DNA from: Mesorhizobium sp. B2-8-5
GTDB taxonomy: Bacteria > Pseudomonadota > Alphaproteobacteria > Rhizobiales > Rhizobiaceae
DNA length: 64,000 bases
Assembly (NCBI RefSeq): GCF_006440675.2
Contig: NZ_CP083951.1
Span: forward strand, 5,489,501-5,553,500
Direction of reading: 5' to 3'
The notes beneath the pieces were generated by a model. That model was not told the origin of the DNA and ran no database searches. It saw only the letters and a list, made by a program, of their open reading frames with translations. Position numbers and translations under genes: made by a program. Numbering within the stretch: the first letter of the stretch is position 1; each line of letters begins with the position of its first letter. Of the stretch, positions 10,154 through 18,155 are shown piece by piece.

Positions 10154-10707
10154 GCGCTCGCAGCCGGCGGCAACCGCGCCAGGCAATTGAACGTATCTGG
10201 CTGAAATCGAACTCAACGCACGCGTACCCGGTCGTAAAAAACGCCTGCCTGGCAGGTGACTCATCAATTGGCTTGAAACTCGCATCCAGCGTTTAAGGAA
10301 TGGATAAGGCTGGCGAAGCCGGCGCCCGCCCCAGGACAAATATTGTGATGCCGACCCCGCAAAGCACGCCGAGTTGCCGCCATGGTAAACGGCGGGTTAG
10401 CCGCGAGGCCTGTGCCAAAACGAGCCGAAACTTGACACGACTAATCTCTGTCGGGAATAAAATCGAGTAATTACAATATGATATATGGTTATCGTAAAGT
10501 TAATGTGGTCGATGAGATTCGAGGCAAGTCCGTTTCAAAACCAATTCCTTTCGAATTTGCCTAAAATTTGAGGAAAATTCGCGGCTTCGATGCAAGCCGT
10601 CCTTTGCGTGACCGTGCCACTCTCGTGCCCATAAAGAGGTCATGCCGATGGATGCATGATCCGTCACGGATGGATGCATCGTCCATCGCGGATGAGAGGC
10701 AAGTAAG
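10154..10707. other. Intergenic stretch without a recognisable gene
   Basis: About 550 bp between the divergent kinase and DUF5330 genes. The middle (10440-10500) is AT-rich and includes TTGACA at 10433-10438, possibly a rightward -35 box, though no convincing -10 box follows at 17 nt. The last 60 bp hold the GATGGATGCAT repeats listed separately. No tRNA-like fold was seen. Confidence 0.5.
10647..10690 (+). repeat. Two direct GATGGATGCAT copies around a hairpin in the DUF5330 leader
   Basis: GATGGATGCAT occurs at 10647-10657 and 10669-10679. Between and partly within them, ATCCGT-C-ACGGAT (10659-10671) is a perfect short hairpin, and CGATGGA/TCCATCG arms close the outside. It lies 18-60 bp before ATG 10708, so it could be a regulator site or a 5'-leader structure. 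Confidence 0.45.
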
Positions 10708-11103
10708 ATGGGCTTTCTGATCAGGATGGCTTTCTGGTTTTCGCTGGTGCTGCTGGCGCTGCCGCTCGGCGTCGGCCCGGGTGAAGACGGCCAGCAGAGC
10801 GTCGGACCGATCCAGGCGCTGTTTGCGGCGCGCGAGGCGGTCGGCGACATTGCCGGGCTGTGCGAGCGTAAGCCCGATGTCTGCGAAACCGGCAAATCGG
10901 CCATGTACACCATCACCGTTCGCGCCAAGGAAACGGCCAAGATCGCCGCGGCCATGATCGACGACCAGCAACAGCCCGGGCAGGCAGGCGCGCCCGAGAC
11001 GAAGGTCGCGGATGGTTCCGTCACGACCACCGGCAGCGTCGCCGAGGACATCGTGCTGCCCGCCAAGGTCAACATTCCGGTGATGCTGACCGCCAAGAAC
11101 TGA
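10708..11103 (+). CDS. DUF5330 domain-containing exported protein
   Basis: 131 residues with an N-terminal hydrophobic segment (residues 3-24; signal peptide or anchor). A short conserved body follows with two Cys (DIAGLCERKPDVCETG), then a low-complexity tail. DUF5330 is a small rhizobial family without known function. The two Cys four residues apart from a charged core suggest a periplasmic disulfide. ATG 10708 has GAGAGGCAAGTAAG upstream. Confidence 0.75.
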   Translation: MGFLIRMAFWFSLVLLALPLGVGPGEDGQQSVGPIQALFAAREAVGDIAGLCERKPDVCETGKSAMYTITVRAKETAKIAAAMIDDQQQPGQAGAPETKVADGSVTTTGSVAEDIVLPAKVNIPVMLTAKN

Positions 11104-11141
11104 ATTCTTTCCAGCCGTTCGCTCGGCTCTTCAGTTTCGGC

Positions 11142-11188
11142 GCAATTCCGGACGGAAAACCGCTACGCACTTTTCCTGGAATTGCTCT
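11142..11188. repeat. Dispersed 47-bp palindromic repeat, family A, copy 1
   Basis: Begins GCAATTCCGGACGG and ends CCTGGAATTGCTCT, so the ends are inverted copies (GCAATTCC/GGAATTGC). The same 47-bp unit recurs at 17183-17229 and, in the opposite orientation, at 18048-18094. It lies between the DUF5330 and sufE genes. Such short palindromes are common between genes in Mesorhizobium. Confidence 0.8.
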
Positions 11189-11276
11189 AACGCCGCGGGC
11201 CCGTCCGACCTCTCGACGCCCGCGGCGTCTTTCTTTTTCCGTGACGCGGCCGGGCCGGGCCACTATATGCGGGTCA

Positions 11277-11705
11277 ATGGCCACCCCGATCCAGACCATC
11301 CGCGACGACTTTTCCCTGCTCGACGAGTGGGAGGACCGCTATCGCTATGTGATCGAGCTAGGCGAGGGCCTGCCGGCCTTTCCCGAGGCGGAGCGCACGG
11401 CCGCGAACAAGGTGCCTGGCTGTGTGAGCCAGGTGTGGCTCACCACCGAGCAAGGAGCGGGCGCCGATCCGGTGATCAGCTTCCAGGGCGATTCGGATGC
11501 CCATATCGTGCGCGGCCTCGTCGCCATCATGCTGGCGCTGTTTTCGGGCAGGCATGCAAGCGAAATCCAGAACACGGACGCCGAAGCGACCCTGAAGGAA
11601 CTCGGCCTCGACGAGCATCTGTCGCCGCAGCGCGCCAACGGCCTGCGTTCGATGGTCAAGCGCATCAAGCGCGACGCCGAAGCAGCGCTGAAGCAGACGG
11701 CCTGA
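11277..11705 (+). CDS. sufE: SufE family cysteine desulfurase sulfur acceptor
   Basis: 142 residues of the SufE/NifU-like fold. The sulfur-accepting Cys is C49 in NKVPGCVSQVW, and the tail has the family's LSPQRANGLRSMVKRIK helix. SufE takes persulfide sulfur from the desulfurase SufS and passes it to SufBCD for Fe-S assembly in the cytoplasm. The other suf genes are not in the window, as is usual for the stand-alone sufE of rhizobia. ATG 11277 gives the normal family start. Confidence 0.92.
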   Translation: MATPIQTIRDDFSLLDEWEDRYRYVIELGEGLPAFPEAERTAANKVPGCVSQVWLTTEQGAGADPVISFQGDSDAHIVRGLVAIMLALFSGRHASEIQNTDAEATLKELGLDEHLSPQRANGLRSMVKRIKRDAEAALKQTA

Positions 11706-11738
11706 TCCGGCCGATATCGCTCCCATCAAGAAAGCAAA

Positions 11739-11759
11739 ACGGCGCCGCAAGGGCGCCGT
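11739..11759 (-). terminator. Rho-independent terminator of mucR
   Basis: On the minus strand ACGGCGCC-CTTGC-GGCGCCGT forms an 8-bp GC stem followed by TTTGCTTTC. It lies 26 bp after the mucR stop codon. On the plus strand no T-run follows, so it serves mucR rather than sufE. Confidence 0.65.
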
Positions 11760-11785
11760 CGAACTGCTTGACGAGCTGAGACCAA

Positions 11786-12211
11786 TCAACGGCCCTTGCG
11801 CTTGCGGCCCAGACCCATCTTCTTGGCGAGCTGCGAGCGGGCGGCCGCGTAATTGGGGGCGACCATCGGATAGTTGGCATCCAGGCTCCACTTCTCACGG
11901 TACTCTTCCGGCGTGAGATTGTAGTGGGTCATCAGGTGCCGCTTCAGCGACTTGAACTTCTTGCCGTCCTCGAGACAGACGATGTAGTCGTCATGGACGG
12001 AGCGCTTCGGGTTCACAGCCGGCTTCTGCTTCTCGGCCGACGGCTGCTCCGGCGAGCCACCGACGCGACCCAACGCGGCATGGACGTCGGCGATAAGGTT
12101 CGGCAGTTCCCCAACCGGCACCGGGTTGTTGCTGACATAGGCGGCGACGACATCGGCGGTCAGCTCGATCAGCGCATCACCGTTTTTCGAAGGTGTTTCG
12201 ACGATTTCCAT
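11786..12211 (-). CDS. mucR: MucR/Ros family transcriptional regulator
   Basis: 141 residues from ATG 12211. The C-terminal half is the prokaryotic zinc-finger domain: a Cys in [23 protein letters not shown], then an Asp three residues later in place of the second Cys, then H-x3-H, giving the Cys-Asp-His2 arrangement known in MucR proteins. The basic tail ends [12 protein letters not shown]. MucR proteins repress AT-rich promoters for exopolysaccharide, motility and symbiosis functions and repress themselves. The upstream region is AT-rich with a perfect inverted repeat. Confidence 0.93.
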   Translation of the reverse strand: MEIVETPSKNGDALIELTADVVAAYVSNNPVPVGELPNLIADVHAALGRVGGSPEQPSAEKQKPAVNPKRSVHDDYIVCLEDGKKFKSLKRHLMTHYNLTPEEYREKWSLDANYPMVAPNYAAARSQLAKKMGLGRKRKGR

Positions 12212-12624
12212 AGTGCTAAGGCCCCAACGAGAGTTTGTTTCTAAAACTGCGCCCTTTTTGTGGGATCGGGCATCGCGCGAATTTCGTGCAGGAAAGCCTG
12301 CGATTCGCATCGCCTTATCTTAATGACGCCGCGTTGCAAGTAAGTCAATTCGCATATTGACTTATATTCACCGATATTCATCAAATATTGCTGATTCAGC
12401 TTCAAAAATTCGTGCGCCGTGTAACTTCGCGAGATTTTTCTGGTCAGACCAGCATGCCGTGACGTCACGTCATCCGTGTGTTAGACATCCGATCGCCGCT
12501 CGACACGGCGTTCAATGCTTGGCCAATGCTTGGATGCCTGTCGCACCGGCGCGACAAATCCTGCGGCGCAACAAAGCGCAAGGACGCCGCCCTGCCGATC
12601 CGGATCCTGGGTGAACGATACCCC
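12212..12624. other. AT-rich mucR promoter region, no gene seen
   Basis: About 410 bp between mucR and the SH3-like gene. From 12310 to 12420 the sequence is markedly AT-rich compared with its surroundings, as expected for MucR target DNA. It includes the inverted repeat listed separately. Nothing recognisable was seen in 12430-12624. Confidence 0.5.
12341..12364. promoter_or_regulatory. Perfect inverted repeat in the mucR promoter (probable autoregulatory site)
   Basis: TAAGTCAAT-TCGCAT-ATTGACTTA: 9-bp arms and a 6-bp loop. Read on the minus strand, one arm contains TTGACT (12348-12343), a good -35 box; an ATTAAG-like -10 follows about 18 nt later. A protein bound to the palindrome would cover the mucR promoter. 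Confidence 0.6.
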
Positions 12625-12993
12625 CTAGTAAGGCGCGATATATTTGCCGTAGACCCAGCCGGTGACGAAATGGCCATTTTGCGCCGGGTCGTGCCATATC
12701 TCGCACCAGCGATAGCGGATCGCCTGGCGCTGCTTCCATTGCGGCTGGCGGGCGATATCGAGCAGGTTCACGCCGCCGGTGCAGCGGCCGGTCATCTGCA
12801 GCACGGTGCCGTTCGGATAGGCGGCCTGTTTTTGCGATGCGTTGGACGGATACTTTCGTGCATTGAGCGTGTCGCCGAACGGCACGCCCGCCACTTGCCA
12901 GGCGGCAAAGACGGTTGCATGAGACTGACTGGAAAAAGCCAGACCTGCCGCGAGGATGGCGACAGACATTGCGGTAGAAACACAGGATTTCAT
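12625..12993 (-). CDS. Exported SH3-like domain protein
   Basis: 122 residues with a typical signal peptide (about residues 1-26, ending SQSHA). The mature part resembles bacterial SH3-like domains: VPFGDTLNARKYPSNASQ, a turn, and WVYGKYIAPY at the end, where GWVYGKYI is the usual last strand. Such domains often bind cell-wall peptides. It has two Cys likely to be paired. GGGGGAAAG precedes ATG 12993. It stands alone, divergent from the peptidase gene. Confidence 0.75.
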   Translation of the reverse strand: MKSCVSTAMSVAILAAGLAFSSQSHATVFAAWQVAGVPFGDTLNARKYPSNASQKQAAYPNGTVLQMTGRCTGGVNLLDIARQPQWKQRQAIRYRWCEIWHDPAQNGHFVTGWVYGKYIAPY

Positions 12994-13102
12994 CTTTCCC
13001 CCTTCGACTTAGCTTCTATAGACCACCTTGAACCGCGCCCCTTGAACCGCCGCTGAGCGGCGTGTTCATTCGTCATTCAAGCAAATTCCGCAGCGAGACG
13101 TA

Positions 13103-15214
13103 ATGACCAGAGCTTCCGCCTTGACTTCCGCCTTCCCGGCCGCCAACCCGCCGACGCCCGAGAAACACCCGGTTTCCGAAACGCATCACGGCATCACCCG
13201 CGGCGACGACTATGCCTGGATGCGGGCCGACAACTGGCAGGCCGTGTTCCGGGACCCTTCCCTCCTCGACGGCCGCATCCGCGCCCATCTCGATGCCGAG
13301 AACGCCTATCAGGCGGCGCTGATGGCCGGCACCGCGGACCTGCGCGGCAAGCTGTTTGCCGAGATGAAGGGGCGCATCAAGGAGGATGACTCGACGGTGC
13401 CCATGAAGGACGGGGCCTATGCTTATGGCTCTTCCTTCCGGCTGGGCGGCGAGCAGCCGCGCTATTTCCGCACGCCGTGCGGCGGCGGCGCCGAGGAGAT
13501 CCTGCTCGACGGCGATAAGGAAGCCGAGGGCAAGGCCTATTTCAGGCTCGGCGGCGTCGACCATTCGGCCGATCACGGGAAGCTGCTGTGGGCCTTCGAC
13601 GACAAGGGTTCGGAGTTCTTCACGCTGCGCGTGCGCGACCTTGCGAGCGGCAAAGAACTTGCCGACCATATCCCGGATACGGGCGGCGGCGGGATGTGGA
13701 ATGCCGGCGATGGCGGCTTCTTCTACACCCGTCTCGACGACAATCATCGCCCGTCAAAAGTGTTCTTCCACGCGCTCGGCGACAAATCGGAGAATGACCG
13801 GCTGATCTACGAAGAGACCGATCCAGGCTTCTTCATGGATGTCGGCGGCACGCGCGCCAATGACTGGATCATGATCGGCATCAACGACCATGAGACTTCG
13901 GAATACCACCTGCTGCCCGCCAATGATCCAGCGGCCGAGCCCAAGCTGGTGGCGGTGCGCGAGACCGGCCTGCAATACGACCTGGAAGAAGGCGGCGACG
14001 TCTTCTTCATCCTCACCAATGCCGACGGCGCCAAGGACTTCAAGATCATGACCGCGCCGGTCGACAATCCGGTGCGCGCCAACTGGCAGGAACTGGTGCC
14101 GCACGAGCCCGGCCGGCTGATCCTCTCGGTGCTCGGCTTCAAGCATCATATGGTCAGGCTCGAGCGCAAGGACGGACTGCCGCGCATCGTGGTGCGCGAG
14201 CGCGCCAGCGGCGAGGAGCATTTCATCTCCTTCGACGAGGAGGCCTTCTCGCTCGGACTGTCCGGCTCCTACGAGTACGACACGGAGACGATGCGTTTCA
14301 CCTATTCGTCGATGACGACGCCGGCGCAGGTGTTCGACTACAATATGCGCAGCCGCGAGCGCGTGCTCTTGAAGACGCAGGAAGTGCCCTCCGGCCACGA
14401 TCCAGAGCACTATGTCACGCGCCGGCTGATGGCGCCCGCCGCCGATGGCGAGCTGGTGCCGATCTCGCTGCTCTACCATCGCGACACGCCGCTCGACGGT
14501 TCGGCGCCCTGCCTGCTTTACGGCTACGGCTCCTACGGCATCACCGTTCCTTCGGCCTTCAACACCAACTGCCTGTCGCTGGTCGACCGCGGCTTCGTCT
14601 ATGCCATCGCGCATGTGCGCGGCGGCAAGGACAAGGGCTATGGCTGGTACGATGACGGCAAGCGGGCGAAGAAGATGAACACCTTCACCGATTTCATCGC
14701 CTGCGGCCGCCATCTCGTCGCCGAGCGTTACACAAAGCACGACCGCATCGTCGCCCAGGGCGGCTCGGCCGGCGGCATGCTGATGGGGGCGATCGCCAAC
14801 ATGGCGCCGGAGGATTTCGGCGGCATCGTCGCCGAGGTGCCGTTCGTCGACGTGCTCACCACCATGCTCGACGCCAGCCTGCCGCTGACGCCGCCGGAAT
14901 GGCCGGAATGGGGCAACCCGATCGCGTCAGCCGCCGACTACGCTACGATCGCGGCCTATTCGCCCTACGACAATGTGGCGGCGCACGACTACCCGCCGAT
15001 CCTGGCGCTGGCGGGCCTGACCGATCCGCGCGTCACCTATTGGGAGCCGGCGAAATGGGTGGCGCGGCTGCGCGACCGCAAGGCAGGCGGCAATCCGGTG
15101 CTGTTCAAGATCAACATGGAGTCCGGCCATGCCGGCGCGTCGGGCCGCTTCTCGCGGCTGGAGGAGATCGCATACATTTACGCCTATGCCTTGAAAGTGA
15201 CCGGCAAGACCTGA
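13103..15214 (+). CDS. ptrB: Oligopeptidase B (S9 family serine peptidase)
   Basis: 703 residues. The N-terminal beta-propeller covers roughly residues 70-420, and the C-terminal alpha/beta-hydrolase contains the nucleophile S555 in QGGSAGGML. The Asp lies in LAGLTDPRVTYWEP and the His in MESGHAGASGR, giving a complete Ser-Asp-His triad. The family cuts oligopeptides after basic residues in the cytoplasm. No signal peptide is visible. It is a single-gene unit; the ribosome site before ATG 13103 is weak. Confidence 0.92.
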   Translation: MTRASALTSAFPAANPPTPEKHPVSETHHGITRGDDYAWMRADNWQAVFRDPSLLDGRIRAHLDAENAYQAALMAGTADLRGKLFAEMKGRIKEDDSTVPMKDGAYAYGSSFRLGGEQPRYFRTPCGGGAEEILLDGDKEAEGKAYFRLGGVDHSADHGKLLWAFDDKGSEFFTLRVRDLASGKELADHIPDTGGGGMWNAGDGGFFYTRLDDNHRPSKVFFHALGDKSENDRLIYEETDPGFFMDVGGTRANDWIMIGINDHETSEYHLLPANDPAAEPKLVAVRETGLQYDLEEGGDVFFILTNADGAKDFKIMTAPVDNPVRANWQELVPHEPGRLILSVLGFKHHMVRLERKDGLPRIVVRERASGEEHFISFDEEAFSLGLSGSYEYDTETMRFTYSSMTTPAQVFDYNMRSRERVLLKTQEVPSGHDPEHYVTRRLMAPAADGELVPISLLYHRDTPLDGSAPCLLYGYGSYGITVPSAFNTNCLSLVDRGFVYAIAHVRGGKDKGYGWYDDGKRAKKMNTFTDFIACGRHLVAERYTKHDRIVAQGGSAGGMLMGAIANMAPEDFGGIVAEVPFVDVLTTMLDASLPLTPPEWPEWGNPIASAADYATIAAYSPYDNVAAHDYPPILALAGLTDPRVTYWEPAKWVARLRDRKAGGNPVLFKINMESGHAGASGRFSRLEEIAYIYAYALKVTGKT

Positions 15215-15311
15215 TTTTCCGCTCGCAATTGGCAAGGGCGCGCGCTACCCAGTGCCGCCCTTTTTCGACCTAGCCTCTCCCGGCCGCGACCATTCACCCG
15301 CAAGGATCCTC

Positions 15312-15701
15312 ATGCTCCTCGTCGACACGTATCTCGACAAATCCGCCATTCAGGGCATCGGCGTCTTCGCCAGGGGCCACATCGCCAAGGGCACGCTGGT
15401 CTGGAAGCTCGACCCAAGGTTCGACCGCCGGATCCCGGTCGACACCTACGAGGCCCAGATCGGCCCGGTGAAATCCTATCTCGACCGCTATTCCTATCCG
15501 GACCGGCACGATCCGAGCTTCATCGTCTTCGAGGCTGACGACGCACGCTACATGAACCACGACGACGACCCGAACTGCGACGTCTCCTCGCCCGAGGAGA
15601 CCTACGCGCTACGCGACATCGCGCCAGGCGAAGAACTGACCTGCAACTACAACCACTTCTTCGAAGGCGGCTTCGATTTTCTGGGCGACCGCCACCTGTA
15701 A
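15312..15701 (+). CDS. SET domain-containing protein
   Basis: 129 residues made almost entirely of a SET fold: GIGVFARGHIAKGT near the start, ARYMNHDDDPNCD (the NHxxxPNC motif) near the middle and APGEELTCNYNHFF (GEELTxxY) at the end. SET proteins are usually S-adenosylmethionine-dependent lysine methyltransferases; bacterial small SET proteins mostly lack known substrates. AAGGATCCTC before ATG 15312 sets the start. It follows oligopeptidase B by about 100 bp on the same strand but has no evident functional link. Confidence 0.85.
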   Translation: MLLVDTYLDKSAIQGIGVFARGHIAKGTLVWKLDPRFDRRIPVDTYEAQIGPVKSYLDRYSYPDRHDPSFIVFEADDARYMNHDDDPNCDVSSPEETYALRDIAPGEELTCNYNHFFEGGFDFLGDRHL

Positions 15702-15704
15702 AGG

Positions 15705-16652
15705 TTAGCTCGCCGGCTTGCGCGCCGGATAGCCGTTGGGATGCGGCGGGACGGCCTTGAGATAGGCGGCGATCGCCGCGCGGTCGTCGGCGGTCAGTTG
15801 CGCCATGTTGCGCTGCACATCGACCATGGCGCCGCCGACGGAATCGAAATCGGGCGTGAAGCCGGTCTCGAGGTAATTGGCGATGTCGGCCTCGGACCAG
15901 TCCTTGATGCTCTTCCCGTCGGGCGTGATGTTGGGCACGACGCCCGAGCCTTCGGCCGCCACGGCGCCTGCCAGCCACTCGCCTTTCCTGACGCCGCCGG
16001 CAAAATCGCGCGGCGTGTGGCATTCGCCGCAATGGCCGGGTCCCTCGACCAGGTAGCGACCGGCCAGCACCTTGTCCGGCGTGCCCTCTGGCAGCACGAT
16101 CACCGGTTCGGGGCTGAGATAGACAAGCTTCCACAGGCCAATGCCGCGACGGATGGTGAAGGGGAAGGAAAGCCTGTGATCGGGCGCCTTGCCGGCAACC
16201 GCCGGCAGCGTCTTCATGAAGGCGTAGAGGTCGGCGATGTCGGCCGGCTTCATGCGCGCGTAGGAGGCGTAGGGAAAGGCCGGGTAGAAATGCTCGCCCG
16301 AGGGCGAGACGCCCTTCAGCATGGCGTTGGCGAAGTCCTCCTCGCTCCAGGCACCGATGCCGTCCTTCTGGTCCTGCGAGATGTTGGGCGGAACGAAGGT
16401 GCCGAACGGCGTCTTGAGTTCCAGACCGCCGACGAGTTCGAGACGGGCGTCGCCCTGGGCGCCCGGCTTGGCGTGGCAGGAGGTGCAGCCCCCCGCGTAG
16501 AAGATGCGCTTGCCCTTGGCGGCGTCGCCGGGGCCGAGCTCAGCGACGGTCGCGGCGTCAAGCCTGGCCGGCGCCGACAGGACCCAGCCGGCGGCAGCCG
16601 CGGCGCCGCCAAGCACGATGACGGCGCCGACAAGCTTCTTCAGCCAGGCCAT
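15705..16652 (-). CDS. Di-haem c-type cytochrome
   Basis: 315 residues with an N-terminal membrane anchor/signal (about 5-28). Two haem-binding motifs are present, CTSCH (about residue 56) and CGECH (about residue 208), each in a class I cytochrome c domain with a distal Met region. It probably carries electrons in the periplasm, anchored to the inner membrane. It follows the cytochrome c' gene by 8 bp in the same transcript. The layout resembles cytochrome subunits of sugar or alcohol dehydrogenases, but no dehydrogenase is nearby. Confidence 0.85.
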   Translation of the reverse strand: MAWLKKLVGAVIVLGGAAAAAGWVLSAPARLDAATVAELGPGDAAKGKRIFYAGGCTSCHAKPGAQGDARLELVGGLELKTPFGTFVPPNISQDQKDGIGAWSEEDFANAMLKGVSPSGEHFYPAFPYASYARMKPADIADLYAFMKTLPAVAGKAPDHRLSFPFTIRRGIGLWKLVYLSPEPVIVLPEGTPDKVLAGRYLVEGPGHCGECHTPRDFAGGVRKGEWLAGAVAAEGSGVVPNITPDGKSIKDWSEADIANYLETGFTPDFDSVGGAMVDVQRNMAQLTADDRAAIAAYLKAVPPHPNGYPARKPAS

Positions 16653-16660
16653 TTAGGCGA

Positions 16661-17098
16661 TCAGCTCTTCTTGATCCGGTAGGTCTGGTGGCAGGTGCCG
16701 CAATCGCCGCCCAGCGTGTTGAGTTGCGCCTTCAGCGCGTCGACATCGGCCGGCGGGGAAGCGACCGCGGCCTTGGCGTCGGCCAGGAACTTGTCCCCGG
16801 CCGCCTTGAAGCCCGCCATGTCTTCCCAGATCTTCGGCGCGGCCGTGGTGTCGCCCTTGTCGGAGCCGGCCGGGAACAGCTTGTCGGCGTCGAACTTCTC
16901 GGCATTGGCCTCCAGGGCCTGCAATGCCGTCAGCACCGCGGCGGCGTCAAAAGGCTCCTCGCCCTTGACGACCTTCGAGATCTGCCCGGCGAGCTTGCCG
17001 CGTTCCTTCATCAGGGCCTGGCGATCCTTGATCGGATCGGCATAAGCGGCCGAACCGGCGAAGGCGAGCAAAGAGATGGCGATGACAAGCTTTCTCAT
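16661..17098 (-). CDS. Cytochrome c' / c556 family protein
   Basis: 145 residues with a signal peptide (about 1-20, ending AAYA), a four-helix bundle and one haem site CGTCH close to the C-terminus, the class II cytochrome c arrangement. Exported to the periplasm. It is the first gene of a two-gene unit with the di-haem cytochrome, so the pair may exchange electrons. Cytochromes c' may also bind NO. Confidence 0.88.
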   Translation of the reverse strand: MRKLVIAISLLAFAGSAAYADPIKDRQALMKERGKLAGQISKVVKGEEPFDAAAVLTALQALEANAEKFDADKLFPAGSDKGDTTAAPKIWEDMAGFKAAGDKFLADAKAAVASPPADVDALKAQLNTLGGDCGTCHQTYRIKKS

Positions 17099-17139
17099 TC
17101 AATTGGCTCCACGGTGAAGGAAGAGGGTACGCGACTGAG

Positions 17140-17165
17140 GCATTTCACCGTTCAAGGTGAAATGC
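17140..17165. repeat. Perfect hairpin GCATTTCACC/GGTGAAATGC, repeat family B, copy 1
   Basis: 10-bp perfect arms with a 6-base loop, lying between the cytochrome c' start and repeat A copy 2. A related but degenerate hairpin lies on the other side of sodB (18111-18149), also next to a copy of repeat A. Confidence 0.6.
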
Positions 17166-17182
17166 TCTATCTCCTGGTTGGG

Positions 17183-17229
17183 GCAATTCCGGACGGAAAA
17201 TCGTTCCACACTTCTCCTGGAATTGCTCT
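17183..17229. repeat. Dispersed 47-bp palindromic repeat, family A, copy 2
   Basis: Same orientation as copy 1 and nearly identical in its first 15 and last 14 bases; the differences are in the middle. It lies between the cytochrome unit and the sodB terminator. Confidence 0.8.
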
Positions 17230-17295
17230 GGACGTTAACGGGCGTGGCGGTGGGATTATTCCCCGTCGCCGTGACGATTTTGCCGGATTTCTCTA

Positions 17296-17328
17296 CCGAA
17301 AAAGAAAAGCCCCGGCGAACCGGGGCTT
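17296..17328 (-). terminator. Rho-independent terminator of sodB
   Basis: Minus strand: AAGCCCCGG-TTCG-CCGGGGCTT, a 9-bp stem with a stable TTCG loop, followed by TTCTTTTTC. It lies about 15 bp after the sodB stop. Confidence 0.85.
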
Positions 17329-17342
17329 CTCATCAAAATCTT

Positions 17343-17945
17343 TTAGCCTTTGGCCTTTTCATAAAGCTCCAGGACGTGGTCCCAGTTGATCAGACTGTCG
17401 ACGAAGGCTTCGAGATATTTCGGCCGCGCGTTGCGGTAGTCGATGTAGTAGGAGTGCTCCCACACGTCGACGCCGAGGATCGGCGAGCCGCCATGGACCA
17501 GCGGGTTCTCGCCGTTCGGGGTCTTGGAGATTTCCAGCTTGCCGTTCTTGACCGAAACCCAGGCCCAGCCGGAGCCGAACTGGGTGGTGCCGGCGGCGAT
17601 GAAATCCGCCTTGAACTTGTCGTAGCCGCCGAGATCGCTGTCGACCGCCTTCTGCAGCGCGCCCGGCAGCTTGTTGCCGCCGCCGCCCTTCTTCATCCAC
17701 TTCCAGAAATGGATGTGGTTGTAATGCTGGGCCGCGTTGTTGAAGAGCCCGGCATTCTTGCCGAAGGACTGCTTCACGGCCTCTTCGACCGACAGGTCGC
17801 CCATTCCGGCCTCGGCCGCCAGCTTGTTGCCGTTGTCGACATAGGCCTTGTGGTGCTTGTCGTGGTGATACTCCAGCGTCTCCTTCGACATGTAAGGCTG
17901 CAGGGCCTCGTAGTCGTAAGGCAAAGCGGGCAACTCAAAAGCCAT
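17343..17945 (-). CDS. sodB: Superoxide dismutase, Fe/Mn family
   Basis: 200 residues. The metal ligands are all visible: H27 (EYHHDKHH), H77 (YNHIHFW), D160 and H164 (DVWEHSYY). Gln at residue 73 in NNAAQ is the position typical of iron or cambialistic enzymes. It converts superoxide to hydrogen peroxide and oxygen in the cytoplasm; no signal peptide. GAGGGAG precedes ATG 17945. A promoter, a terminator and repeats on both sides define a single-gene unit. Confidence 0.93.
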   Translation of the reverse strand: MAFELPALPYDYEALQPYMSKETLEYHHDKHHKAYVDNGNKLAAEAGMGDLSVEEAVKQSFGKNAGLFNNAAQHYNHIHFWKWMKKGGGGNKLPGALQKAVDSDLGGYDKFKADFIAAGTTQFGSGWAWVSVKNGKLEISKTPNGENPLVHGGSPILGVDVWEHSYYIDYRNARPKYLEAFVDSLINWDHVLELYEKAKG

Positions 17946-17990
17946 GGATGGTACTCCCTCGAGGAAAAAGTCCGGTGATATTACCGAGCT

Positions 17991-18018
17991 AAGATAGGTC
18001 TGGAATGGGTTGGGGCAA
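17991..18018 (-). promoter_or_regulatory. Probable sodB promoter
   Basis: Minus strand TTGCCC (18018-18013), 16-nt spacer, TATCTT (17996-17991), about 45 bp before ATG 17945. No Fur, Irr or RirA-like box was recognised next to it. Confidence 0.45.
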
Positions 18019-18047
18019 CTCCAGAATGGAGCGCCGAGCGACTTTTT

Positions 18048-18094
18048 AGAGCAATTCCGGGAAAAGTGCGAAACGGTTTTCCGCCCGGAATTGC
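18048..18094. repeat. Dispersed 47-bp palindromic repeat, family A, copy 3 (inverted)
   Basis: Begins AGAGCAATTCCGGG and ends CCCGGAATTGC, the reverse complement of copies 1 and 2, again exactly 47 bp. It lies upstream of the sodB promoter, so sodB is framed by oppositely oriented A copies. Confidence 0.8.
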
Positions 18095-18110
18095 GCAAAA
18101 ATGACGAGGC

Positions 18111-18149
18111 GGAGCTGTTCGCCGTTTGGGGGAAACGGTGAAACGCTCC
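18111..18149. repeat. Imperfect hairpin, repeat family B, copy 2
   Basis: GGAGC/GCTCC outer arms and CCGTTT/AAACGG inner arms around GGGGG. It contains GGTGAAAC, the degenerate form of the GGTGAAATGC arm at 17156-17165. It lies next to repeat A copy 3, at the end of the aminotransferase gene. Confidence 0.5.
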
Positions 18150-18155
18150 GGCGGC

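Noticed and set aside
17140..17165. Hairpin as a terminator of the cytochrome unit
   Set aside because: The cytochrome genes run away from it on the minus strand, and no T-run follows in either direction.
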